Source of the DNA: a virus
Virus record (IMG/VR): IMGVR_UViG_3300036770_006893
Coordinates: 1-64,000 of that record
DNA: 64,000 bases
Strand: one strand, 5' to 3'
Shown here: positions 24,032-30,564 of the stretch, in pieces
Numbering within the stretch: position 1 is the first letter of the stretch
Layout: each line of letters opens with the position of its first letter
Made by a program: the position numbers and the translations under genes
The notes under the pieces: generated by a model
What the model was told of the DNA's origin: nothing
What the model saw: only the letters and a program-made list of their open reading frames with translations
Databases searched by the model: none

Positions 24032-24403
24032 TCACCACCAACTATCGTAATATACTTTGTTGCCGTTGTCAAGAGCGGATCTAGCCTCTTGAATAAACTG
24101 TAAATCTTTTTCTCTATAATAGTCGTCGCTATTATCGCCAAAGAAAAATCCAGCAGTTTGTGGCATACGATTATTTGTGATATCTTTTTCTAGAGATTCT
24201 AAATCCTCATAAGATAGTTCCACAGGAACACAGTTGAAATCGCTAAGTCCCATAGAATCAGGCTCTGCGTTTTCATTCGGACGACCCTTGCTCTCCCACA
24301 GATTCTCCATCCACCCCTGAAGATTAGGGTGCTTTCTCCAATAGGCAATCTCATTCTTATTGCCTTCAGAATCAATACTATAAGCAAACTGATCCAAACC
24401 CAT
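24032..24403 (-). CDS. Conserved phage protein (YWRKH...FFFG family)
   Basis: 123 aa. MGLDQFAY, then AYWRKHPNLQGWMENLW, FNC, then GFFFG and a terminal SWW match a family frequent in phages, often mis-named phosphoglycerate kinase. True function unknown. Promoter at 24423-24450. Confidence 0.82.
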   Translation of the reverse strand: MGLDQFAYSIDSEGNKNEIAYWRKHPNLQGWMENLWESKGRPNENAEPDSMGLSDFNCVPVELSYEDLESLEKDITNNRMPQTAGFFFGDNSDDYYREKDLQFIQEARSALDNGNKVYYDSWW

Positions 24404-24422
24404 CTCTTTCTCCTTTAGTAGG

Positions 24423-24450
24423 AGTATACCGTTTGTTATCGACTTGTCAA
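24423..24450 (-). promoter_or_regulatory. Sigma70-type promoter
   Basis: TTGACA, 16 bp with CGATAAC, TATACT. Confidence 0.8.
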
Positions 24451-24470
24451 GAGTAAAAACTTTAACTTTT

Positions 24471-24512
24471 CGCTGACTATCGCCAAGACCGCAAATCCGT
24501 AGGATTAGGTAG
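24471..24512 (-). repeat. CTAATCC/GTAGTCAGC element, copy 5 (family type)
   Basis: Read leftward: ACCTAATCC-TAC-GGATT hairpin, variable 12-15 nt, then GATAGTCAGCGAAAA. Eleven related copies occur at 18.1-40.2 kb. Most start at or just after a stop codon or tRNA and end 15-35 bp upstream of a promoter -35. Role unknown. Confidence 0.8.
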
Positions 24513-24514
24513 TA

Positions 24515-24601
24515 CGGAATCTGAGGGATTCGAACCCCCGGAGGATTTTAACCCTCGGCGGTTTAGTAAACCGCTGCCTTAAACCGCTCGGCCAAGATTC
24601 C
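24515..24601 (-). tRNA. tRNA-Ser, anticodon ACT
   Basis: 87 nt class II tRNA. Acceptor GGAATCT/AGATTCC, anticodon stem GCGGT/ACCGC with loop TTACTAA, long variable arm, T-loop TTCGAAT. A34 instead of the usual GCT anticodon is unusual. Confidence 0.88.
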
Positions 24602-24670
24602 AAAAGCGGATTTTTGTTAGGCTCAGAACCCGCTAAACTGGCATCGTAACTCAGACCGTCAGCCTCCGAA

Positions 24671-24755
24671 CACCAGAGATAGGACTCGAACCTATAGTGT
24701 CTATAAATGACGGAGGATTAACAATCCTCTGCGTTTACCATTCCGCCACTCTGGT
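24671..24755 (-). tRNA. Class II tRNA with GTT anticodon on a Leu-like body
   Basis: 85 nt. Acceptor ACCAGAG/CTCTGGT, Leu-type D arm (TGGCGGAATGGTAAACGC), anticodon stem GAGGA/TCCTC with loop TTGTTAA, variable arm GTC/GAC, T-arm ATAGG-TTCGAGT-CCTAT. GTT reads Asn codons, yet Asn tRNAs are class I. The HNH stop codon lies in the anticodon loop. Confidence 0.8.
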
Positions 24756-25368
24756 ATATTTTTATAATTTCTTTTCTATTTGTTGGTATATTGTATGATT
24801 TTGCCCATTTTCTTAATGCATTATCTGTTACTCCAAAACTTTTGGCTGCCTTTGTCCAGTTATTTTTTATCAAGATATTTATAAGTTGTTGTTTTGTTGG
24901 TCTATTAGTTATTTTTCTTAAACTTTTTTTAGAACAAGAACTAGAACAATAATATTTATTATTAGTTTCTTTTTTACATATCTTACATTGTTGTTTTGTT
25001 TTTACTCTCTTTTTTGTAGTTATATCTTTAAACTCGCTAAGAGCATCGTGAGTTTCTCTATGACAGTTAGCACAAAGTAATAAACATTTATCTGCTTCTT
25101 TTTTTAGTATTACTAATGACTTAGTGAGACCTCTTTGACTTAACCCGAATTCTTTTTCTTTAGGGTCTTTATGATGAAAGTCCATCGCCGCAATACATTT
25201 ATTGTATCCACAATTTTCACATTTACCACCTTTGTATTCTACAAGAGCTTTTTTTAAGTCTTTCCTTCTTTTTGTTACATAGTATCTATTTTTACATCTA
25301 TTACAACAAAATTTTCCATTATCTCGTAATGATGCTTCATTAGAACATAAATGCCACAAACATTTCAT
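24718..25368 (-). CDS. HNH homing-type endonuclease overlapping a tRNA
   Basis: 216 aa from the ATG at 25366-25368 with GGAG upstream. The HNH core is CENCGYNKCIAAMDFHH...CLLLCANCHRETH (about residues 50-105), with extra N-terminal and central CxxC zinc pairs. A C-terminal HTH-like segment (KAAKSFGVTDNALRKWAKSY) probably recognises the target. The last codons and the TAA lie within the tRNA at 24671-24755, so the two genes are fused end to end. Selfish mobile gene, independent of neighbours. Confidence 0.9.
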   Translation of the reverse strand: MKCLWHLCSNEASLRDNGKFCCNRCKNRYYVTKRRKDLKKALVEYKGGKCENCGYNKCIAAMDFHHKDPKEKEFGLSQRGLTKSLVILKKEADKCLLLCANCHRETHDALSEFKDITTKKRVKTKQQCKICKKETNNKYYCSSSCSKKSLRKITNRPTKQQLINILIKNNWTKAAKSFGVTDNALRKWAKSYNIPTNRKEIIKIYQSGGMVNAEDC

Positions 25369-25433
25369 AGTATAACTCCACATGTTATACTATAATACGC
25401 CAAGGTTCGAATTTTCAAAGATCTTTTTACTAA

Positions 25434-25505
25434 TTCCGGAGTCTGGGTACGATCCAGAAATAAACGGTCCAAAGCCGTTTGTGATACCAGTTTCACCACT
25501 CCGGA
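25434..25505 (-). tRNA. tRNA-Gln(TTG)
   Basis: 72 nt. Acceptor TCCGGAG/CTCCGGA, anticodon stem AACGG/CCGTT with loop CTTTGGA. The T-loop ATCGTAC departs from TTCRANY. Confidence 0.88.
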
Positions 25506-25506
25506 G

Positions 25507-25579
25507 AGCCGGTAGTAGGATTTGCACCCACGACATTCAAATTACAAATTTGACACTCTACTAACTGAGTTATACCGGC
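25507..25579 (-). tRNA. tRNA-Thr(TGT)
   Basis: 73 nt. Acceptor GCCGGTA/TACCGGC, anticodon stem TCAAA/TTTGA with loop TTTGTAA, T-loop TGCAAAT. One base from tRNA-Gln. Confidence 0.92.
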
Positions 25580-25580
25580 A

Positions 25581-25654
25581 TGGTCAGGGGCTGGACTTTA
25601 ACCAGCGACCTCCGGCGGATCCTCCGGTGTTCTGTCTACTGAACTACCCAGACC
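25581..25654 (-). tRNA. tRNA-like gene, abnormal anticodon arm
   Basis: 74 nt. Acceptor GGTCTGG/CCTGACC (one T-T mismatch), D-arm GTTC/GAAC, T-arm GCTGG-TTAAAGT-CCAGC. The anticodon arm folds only as CCGG/CCGG with an 8-nt loop AGGATCCG, so no normal anticodon is displayed; CCG (Arg) is one possible reading. Next to tRNA-Thr. Confidence 0.6.
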
Positions 25655-25864
25655 TCACATATCATACTCTTGTCGCCACTGTTTGTCAATATCATTTCGA
25701 GTACGACGTCTTTTTGGCCGACTATCCATCGTAGTATCACGATACTCTTTATGACCAGTAGATACTTCCCAAGGCTTTTTAACCTTGAGTTTAATATTGT
25801 TGCCGTACTTGCGGCGAGGACGCATATCGTCGTTGTTGGGGAGGGTAATCATACCATTGACCAT
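25655..25864 (-). CDS. Basic hypothetical protein, paralogue of 35119-35292
   Basis: Up to 69 aa. KYGNNIKLKVKKPWEVSTGH and a basic RPKRRRTRND tail match the gene at 35119-35292, whose length suggests a start near 25837. The 5' part overlaps 25791-26057 in another frame. Confidence 0.7.
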   Translation of the reverse strand: MVNGMITLPNNDDMRPRRKYGNNIKLKVKKPWEVSTGHKEYRDTTMDSRPKRRRTRNDIDKQWRQEYDM

Positions 25865-26057
25865 TTTCGTGCTGATAAAAAACCTTGTCTACATTAGGAT
25901 CGTATGCCATTAAGCAATATTGTATCGGATGATTCGTTTTTGTCAACTCCTGTTTTTCCTCTAAAGCAGGAAGTTTAATCTCACCCTTTTGATAATCCTT
26001 TACACCATTATATGCGAATCCTAAAATAGCAATAATAACCCCTATCCATTGCAGCAT
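25791..26057 (-). CDS. N-terminally membrane-anchored protein
   Basis: 88 aa from the ATG at 26055-26057 with AAGGAGAA upstream. Transmembrane helix at about residues 4-18, then VDKVFYQHENGQWYDYPPQ. The promoter at 25919-25946 lies inside this gene. Confidence 0.65.
   Translation of the reverse strand: MLQWIGVIIAILGFAYNGVKDYQKGEIKLPALEEKQELTKTNHPIQYCLMAYDPNVDKVFYQHENGQWYDYPPQQRRYASSPQVRQQY
25919..25946 (-). promoter_or_regulatory. Sigma70-type promoter, intragenic
   Basis: TTGACA, 16 bp, TACAAT. Inside 25791-26057 and upstream of 25655-25864 and the tRNAs. Confidence 0.65.
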
Positions 26058-26125
26058 AACTGTTCTCCTTGCTGATTGTTTTTGCTCGTCCATGAGCATA
26101 ATATCGGCGGCTGGACTGAAAAACT

Positions 26126-26710
26126 TTAGTCATGATCAGAATATCTGCCTGCACACTTATCACAAAAGCATTCGAAATCTTCCGCTCCATCCCAACATAC
26201 TTCTGGAAATCGCTCGTCTGCTTCTAGACTTTCAGCACCAAAGTCAATCGCTACAAGAATCTTCTTTTTATCACGCTTGACATATCCTAGGTTATATTCA
26301 TGGGCATCACGATAATAAATGCCATTATCCTCCATATCTCCGATCAGATCATTAATCTTTTCGTAGTTAGAACACCAATCACAGTTAGCACAATCTCCGT
26401 CGCAATCTATTGATTTACAACTATATGGACTAGCAATCTCTGTAAGATAACCCCAGTTACTTAGAACCATTTTTTCTTTTGACCTATACCCACCACGACC
26501 GTCAGACTCTGCGAAATAGTTCGGAATCCTAATGCGACACACTGGACTCAAAACCTTTGGAGCCATCATCGGAGATAAATGACTTTGTACAGCATGGGCG
26601 AAAGTAGCCAAACTTTTATTAGGAAAACCCTTAAATCCATAAGATTGATTTTTAACCTTATAGAAAGTATTCTGGCTACCACTATCAACATATTTTCCAA
26701 CGTATGCCAT
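26126..26710 (-). CDS. Protein kinase-fold-like protein
   Basis: 194 aa. The segment YRDAHEYNLGYVKRDKKKILVAIDFGAES (about residues 138-166) has the RDxHxxN...DFG order of a kinase catalytic loop and metal site. YLTEIA near residue 95 could be the hinge. A Cys cluster at about residues 105-118 and a terminal CFCDKC add zinc sites. An N-terminal glycine loop is not obvious, so activity is uncertain. Own promoter and palindrome module. Confidence 0.6.
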   Translation of the reverse strand: MAYVGKYVDSGSQNTFYKVKNQSYGFKGFPNKSLATFAHAVQSHLSPMMAPKVLSPVCRIRIPNYFAESDGRGGYRSKEKMVLSNWGYLTEIASPYSCKSIDCDGDCANCDWCSNYEKINDLIGDMEDNGIYYRDAHEYNLGYVKRDKKKILVAIDFGAESLEADERFPEVCWDGAEDFECFCDKCAGRYSDHD

Positions 26711-26731
26711 AACTTTTCTCCTTGTGTAGGC

Positions 26732-26759
26732 ATTCTACAATAAGTTATCGGCTTGTCAA
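26732..26759 (-). promoter_or_regulatory. Sigma70-type promoter
   Basis: TTGACA, 16 bp with CGATAAC, TAGAAT. Confidence 0.8.
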
Positions 26760-26782
26760 CTAAGAAAATCCAGTAATCTTTT

Positions 26783-26826
26783 ATGCCATTTTGGCAGTCG
26801 TGGCGGGCGGTCTGCCATTATGGCAG
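26783..26826 (-). repeat. 29-bp palindrome pair
   Basis: 15-mers at 26783 and 26812; spacer tcgtggcgggcggt. Overlaps the last codons of the gene at 26818. Confidence 0.9.
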
Positions 26827-27060
26827 TCCCGCTTCTCTCTCATTAGCCTTATTGATAACCCTTTGTGTTTTAATAACTTGGGTCAATCGGTCAGCACTCT
26901 TATAGTCTCTCATGCCTCTCTCATCAACATAAAAATACTCATCTAGAACATCAAAATGATTAATGTCTTTAAAAACTTCGATAGCAGCATCTAGTGGACT
27001 ACTATTAGGAATGCTAACAATCTTTTCGACCGTATTACTTTTTACGTACCACTTACCCAT
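26818..27060 (-). CDS. Hypothetical protein
   Basis: 80 aa, no recognised motif. Its last codons lie in the palindrome pair, 4 bases from the next gene upstream. Confidence 0.7.
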   Translation of the reverse strand: MGKWYVKSNTVEKIVSIPNSSPLDAAIEVFKDINHFDVLDEYFYVDERGMRDYKSADRLTQVIKTQRVINKANEREAGLP

Positions 27061-27064
27061 CTGC

Positions 27065-27307
27065 TCAACTCCCCAAAGAGATTAGGATAGTATCATCATC
27101 GTCATGATTATTATAATCTAAACGACCAACAGTTATTTCGGCATCATCTAAAATATTTTCCAGTTGACTAGGACTAATAAGCGTATCATAGTTAGTACCA
27201 AAACTAATATCACTATTAGAAATAGCGTCCATCACACTACCCAAATCCAAACAGTTGTATTCACAAACATCTTGAATACTAACACACTTATATGTAAAAC
27301 TTTTCAT
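27065..27307 (-). CDS. Acidic hypothetical protein
   Basis: 80 aa with Asp-rich C-terminus (NNHDDDDT). No motif. Confidence 0.7.
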   Translation of the reverse strand: MKSFTYKCVSIQDVCEYNCLDLGSVMDAISNSDISFGTNYDTLISPSQLENILDDAEITVGRLDYNNHDDDDTILISLGS

Positions 27308-27316
27308 ATTATAATC

Positions 27317-28021
27317 CTAGTGAGCAGGAAAGAGAACATTAGCCAAACCGCGAACACACAAGTCGCATGATATACTATCTTTCGTGCCGGTGCAAGTGAT
27401 TTCCGACCGACCACGACGGATTTCGGGACACGTTACAAACTTGCTGCCGTTCAGTACCACAAGTTTCGGCAAGGCTTTCCGCCATGCTTCGGCCTTGACC
27501 TTGCTTTTGGGTCGCTTCGGTGCGATTTTCATATCACTATCACACCATGCAAACAACTTGAAACCCTGAGCCATAGCCTCGCCCATATCTTTATCGTCAT
27601 GGACACTAGCATATACATTCATATACTTTTCCAGACTAACAAGCCTATCATCATAAATATGAGTATAAAACCACATATCGGGCAGACTATCACCATCGGC
27701 CAGAATACTCTCACACGCCCATGTCCAGTTTGCCAAATAGTCTAAGTCTAGTTCACCATTTAGAAAAAAGTCGCCTCTTTCATGAACTCTAATACTTTTA
27801 TTTCTACGCTTTGCATCCAAAATCATAGCACGAATCTTATTCTTTTCTGTAACAAGATTCTGCATACCAGCAGGACGAACGCCCGGATAAATCTTTTCCG
27901 TCTGCTCTGCATAGCAGCCGTTTCCAAGATAATCACAATCCGATGGACAAGTATCTCCAACTGGCCTACTAACCACAACACAGTTTTTTCCCAGTTTATC
28001 GTTACCGTCTGCAACTTTCAT
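27317..28021 (-). CDS. Cys-rich phage protein (CPxxC...CYA family)
   Basis: 234 aa. CPSDCDYLGNGCYAEQ at about residues 25-40, RVHERGDFF near 78-86, FAWCDSD near 150 and a C-terminal CP...C..C cluster resemble a phage family of unknown function (gp88-like, from memory). Probably metal-binding. Promoter at 28046-28073. Confidence 0.72.
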   Translation of the reverse strand: MKVADGNDKLGKNCVVVSRPVGDTCPSDCDYLGNGCYAEQTEKIYPGVRPAGMQNLVTEKNKIRAMILDAKRRNKSIRVHERGDFFLNGELDLDYLANWTWACESILADGDSLPDMWFYTHIYDDRLVSLEKYMNVYASVHDDKDMGEAMAQGFKLFAWCDSDMKIAPKRPKSKVKAEAWRKALPKLVVLNGSKFVTCPEIRRGRSEITCTGTKDSISCDLCVRGLANVLFPAH

Positions 28022-28045
28022 CGTGTTCTCCTTTTGCTCTAATGG

Positions 28046-28073
28046 ATTCTACTATACGTTATCGGCTTGTCAA
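28046..28073 (-). promoter_or_regulatory. Sigma70-type promoter
   Basis: TTGACA, 16 bp with CGATAAC, TAGAAT, preceded by the shared TTTTTGTGGATTTTTT box. Confidence 0.8.
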
Positions 28074-28096
28074 CCTAAAAAATCCACAAAAAAACT

Positions 28097-28140
28097 CTGC
28101 CATTTTGGCAGGCCGCCCGCGATCTATGCCAATTTGGCAG
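28097..28140 (-). repeat. 29-bp palindrome pair
   Basis: 15-mers at 28097 and 28126; spacer gccgcccgcgatct. Followed leftward by GTTTTTTT, terminator-like. Confidence 0.9.
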
Positions 28141-28200
28141 GCAAATCTCCACGCCTTGCTAAGATTTGGTGTATCTCTATTATAACTATAAGGAGTTTAT

Positions 28201-28779
28201 ATGAAAAAGAACAAAACTAGCAAAGCTAAAATAGCTAATAATACTAAATGGGCTAATAAGAACCGCGACAAAGTTAAAGTATATAAGCAAAAATATAAAA
28301 ATAAAACTAAAGATTATAATAGATCATTAGTACAACAAATTAAAGAAAATAGCTCATGTAGTATTTGTGGCGAAACTAGATTCTATTGTTTAGATTTTCA
28401 TCATAGAGATCCATCTACAAAAAAAGATACTGTATGCAATTTAATACGGCATGGTTATTCTACACAAATCATTAAAGAAGAAATAGATAAATGCAATATT
28501 ATTTGTTCTAATTGCCATCGTAAAGAGCATACAAATACATACAAATATCTTACCAAAAAAGCTAGATATGTATTAGAACTAAAGGAAAAATCCTGTTGCT
28601 CTAAGTGCGGATTATCTATACCAGAATGCTTAGATTTCCATCATATTAACGATAATAAAACAGATGGTATAGGTGCTATGCTAAGAAATAAAAACTTTTT
28701 ATTAGAAGATATTAAAACTGAAATACAAAAATGTATAATAGTATGTTCTAACTGTCACAGAGAAATACATAATAAGTAA
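28201..28779 (+). CDS. Tandem double-HNH endonuclease
   Basis: 192 aa with AAGGAG upstream of the ATG. Two complete HNH modules: CSICGETRFYCLDFHH...CNIICSNCHRKEH (about residues 50-110) and CCSKCGLSIPECLDFHH...CIIVCSNCHREIH (about 128-190). A Lys-rich N-terminal DNA-binding arm precedes them. It is the only plus-strand gene here and ends 1 base before the 3' end of tRNA-Arg on the other strand. Probable free-standing homing endonuclease. Confidence 0.9.
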   Translation: MKKNKTSKAKIANNTKWANKNRDKVKVYKQKYKNKTKDYNRSLVQQIKENSSCSICGETRFYCLDFHHRDPSTKKDTVCNLIRHGYSTQIIKEEIDKCNIICSNCHRKEHTNTYKYLTKKARYVLELKEKSCCSKCGLSIPECLDFHHINDNKTDGIGAMLRNKNFLLEDIKTEIQKCIIVCSNCHREIHNK

Positions 28780-28780
28780 A

Positions 28781-28853
28781 TACTGCCGGAAGGATTTGCA
28801 CCCTCGTAAATCAACTTAGAAGGTTGATGCCTAATCTACTCGGCCACGGCAGC
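28781..28853 (-). tRNA. tRNA-Arg(TCT)
   Basis: 73 nt. Acceptor GCTGCCG/CGGCAGT, anticodon stem TCAAC/GTTGA with loop CTTCTAA, T-loop TGCAAAT. Confidence 0.88.
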
Positions 28854-28854
28854 A

Positions 28855-28896
28855 TAAAAACCGATAGCCGCCAGTTCAACACTAGCGGTCTATCGG
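28855..28896 (-). terminator. Rho-independent terminator
   Basis: Leftward stem CCGATAGACCGC / GGCGGCTATCGG (one bulge) followed by TTTTTATG. It ends the gene at 28920 and lies immediately before tRNA-Arg. Confidence 0.8.
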
Positions 28897-28919
28897 ATAT
28901 TATAGCAGTTATGCTAGGC

Positions 28920-29174
28920 TCAGACAAGAACCTCCTCTTGCTTTTCCACCTTGCTGTTATGAGCATCGCCAGCAGCCTTAGCGGTTACACCAGTAACCCT
29001 AGCACGCCAGACCTTGTAACCCTGCTCGCTAAAAGCCTTGACTTCGCCAGCCTTGACATTAGCATGAACATCACCGGGCAGAGCATCACGCAGACACTCG
29101 CTAATCGAATCCACAACAACCTCACGGTCAAGATCGCCAGCCACAATATCAACAACAAAAGAAAACTTCTTCAT
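28920..29174 (-). CDS. Hypothetical protein
   Basis: 84 aa from the ATG at 29172-29174 with GGAGAG upstream. Val/Ala/Asp-rich beta-alpha pattern, no family recognised. Tandem promoters upstream. Confidence 0.75.
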   Translation of the reverse strand: MKKFSFVVDIVAGDLDREVVVDSISECLRDALPGDVHANVKAGEVKAFSEQGYKVWRARVTGVTAKAAGDAHNSKVEKQEEVLV

Positions 29175-29216
29175 GGTAAATCTCTCCAAGTTAGTGTCAA
29201 TCGAACCAATAAAACA

Positions 29217-29244
29217 ATCATATCACGCAATCATCACTTGTCAA
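29217..29244 (-). promoter_or_regulatory. Sigma70-type promoter P2
   Basis: TTGACA, 16 bp, TATGAT. Confidence 0.7.
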
Positions 29245-29304
29245 GAGCCAATCCGAACTTTTTTGTTGTCGTGATCGGTTGGCGTCTTGTCGTGTGATGC
29301 TATC

Positions 29305-29332
29305 ATTGTACCACTGTTATCGTCACTGTCAA
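29305..29332 (-). promoter_or_regulatory. Sigma70-type promoter P1
   Basis: TTGACA, 16 bp with CGATAAC, TACAAT, 88 bp upstream of P2. No gene between them. Confidence 0.7.
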
Positions 29333-29397
29333 GCCGCTTGCTGAATCTTTTTTTGGATTTTTCGTAAGTGTATGCTGCTACAGAGGTTACGTCATAT

Positions 29398-29441
29398 CTG
29401 TCATTTTGGCAGTTCGGCCGCGGTGCCTGCCGCTTTGGCAG
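29398..29441 (-). repeat. 29-bp palindrome pair
   Basis: 15-mers at 29398 and 29427; spacer ttcggccgcggtgc. The TAA of the preceding gene is at its edge. Confidence 0.9.
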
Positions 29442-29810
29442 TTATGAGAGATAACCCTCACAACCCAAAGAGGTCAGGTCACGCAGCAGATTTTCCGCCA
29501 TCTCAGCATTTTTGAGAGTGATGCTGTTGGTGTGGTGAGTAGCAGGAACGAACCTGTCGCCCTTCCAGCCGCCAACCAGATCATCAGTCCAATCCTTCGA
29601 CTCCTTCAAACCCCAGCCCGTATACTGGCGAATAATCTTGATGCAAGGAATACGATTATCCAAACTCATACCATTCGTGATCGTAACAGTACAACGCTGG
29701 TTCACACCCAACGCAACCTCAACAGCCTGCGTGATACGCTCTCTAATGTTCTCCCTAGCATAAAAAGCAAGTTCCATAGCCTCACGAACGCTCATTTCCA
29801 ACTTGATCAT
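29442..29810 (-). CDS. Ribosomal L7/L12 C-terminal-domain-like protein
   Basis: 122 aa. IPCIKIIRQYTGWGLKESKDW (about residues 55-75) closely resembles the conserved helix-turn of the L7/L12 C-terminal domain (IKxVRxxTGLGLKEAKDLV). It is followed by a second helix with AEMAENLLRDLTSLGCEGYL like the end of that domain. The L7/L12 dimerisation domain and hinge are missing, replaced by an unrelated 50-aa N-terminus. It could bind translation factors or be a reused fold. Confidence 0.72.
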   Translation of the reverse strand: MIKLEMSVREAMELAFYARENIRERITQAVEVALGVNQRCTVTITNGMSLDNRIPCIKIIRQYTGWGLKESKDWTDDLVGGWKGDRFVPATHHTNSITLKNAEMAENLLRDLTSLGCEGYLS

Positions 29811-30289
29811 ATAGCAAAACTTTCTGTATATTTAGGTTCGATTTCGTAAATACCGTCAAAACTACCGTTACGCTCTTCTAGAATATAAACTTGCTTACCA
29901 TCAGTAATCAAGGTGTCATATTCTGTTCCATCCCAAACGAACTCGTTATTGTCGCTTTCTCGTCGCCAATGCGGGTCACGAATAGGATTATAAAACAACT
30001 TTTCAAGATTGTCAACAGGCAACCGTGGAAAAAAACTTTTCCTTAGCATAACCTCTTCACATCTTACCCAACCACTAACATCATGCACACCAGCCTCGTA
30101 TACCTGTTTAGCCTTATTGGGCCGGTTCCACAATATACAACCCCTCATTTCCAACTGGTATTCTTTCGGGTCGTGGTAATATACATCAACAGTCTTACCA
30201 CCCTGCTTAACTTTCACTTGCCAGTGCATATAATGTTCACCGTTAGACAAATGAAATCGAACTTCGGCGTGTAGTGGTTTCGTTTTCAT
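29807..30289 (-). CDS. Hypothetical protein
   Basis: 160 aa, beta-rich appearance, no family recognised. ATGA overlap with the L7/L12-like gene, so the two are translationally coupled. Confidence 0.75.
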   Translation of the reverse strand: MKTKPLHAEVRFHLSNGEHYMHWQVKVKQGGKTVDVYYHDPKEYQLEMRGCILWNRPNKAKQVYEAGVHDVSGWVRCEEVMLRKSFFPRLPVDNLEKLFYNPIRDPHWRRESDNNEFVWDGTEYDTLITDGKQVYILEERNGSFDGIYEIEPKYTESFAI

Positions 30290-30295
30290 GCTTCT

Positions 30296-30324
30296 AGTAT
30301 ACCTTATCGACCAACTCTTGTCAA
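30296..30324 (-). promoter_or_regulatory. Sigma70-type promoter
   Basis: TTGACA, 17 bp, TATACT. Confidence 0.75.
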
Positions 30325-30459
30325 GACCTTTAAACTTTCGCTGACTACAGCCACCCCAGCCAAATCCGAAGGATTAGGAAAAACAATGTCGGCTTCCGCC
30401 ATACTCGACCAGCATTTCAGATAGCCTCTTTTGATATCATTGTGGCTATCCCCGTCCAT
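30304..30459 (-). CDS. Possible 51-aa protein spanning the repeat and a promoter
   Basis: ATG at 30457-30459 with AAGGA and a promoter immediately upstream. The middle (VFPNPSDLAGVAVVS) is encoded by the CTAATCC element and the end runs into the next promoter. Translation plausible, function unknown. Confidence 0.45.
   Translation of the reverse strand: MDGDSHNDIKRGYLKCWSSMAEADIVFPNPSDLAGVAVVSESLKVLTRVGR
30339..30384 (-). repeat. CTAATCC/GTAGTCAGC element, copy 6
   Basis: CCTAATCC-TTC-GGATT hairpin, GGCTGTAGTCAGCGAAA, 15 bp upstream of a -35. Confidence 0.85.
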
Positions 30460-30469
30460 TGTTTCCTTA

Positions 30470-30497
30470 AGTATACCATTAGTATCGGCACTGTCAA
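30470..30497 (-). promoter_or_regulatory. Sigma70-type promoter
   Basis: TTGACA, 16 bp with CGATAC, TATACT. Confidence 0.75.
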
Positions 30498-30520
30498 TAC
30501 CAATCTATAAGAAAAATATT

Positions 30521-30564
30521 CTGCCATTTTGGCAGTTGCGCCGCGGCTCCTGCCGTTTTGGCAG
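30521..30564 (-). repeat. 29-bp palindrome pair
   Basis: 15-mers at 30521 and 30550; spacer ttgcgccgcggctc, next to the stop at 30565. Confidence 0.9.

Noticed and set aside
24602-24670. Additional tRNA between tRNA-Ser and the GTT tRNA
   Set aside because: An AGCGG/CCGCT stem exists, but no acceptor, D, anticodon and T arms can be formed together.
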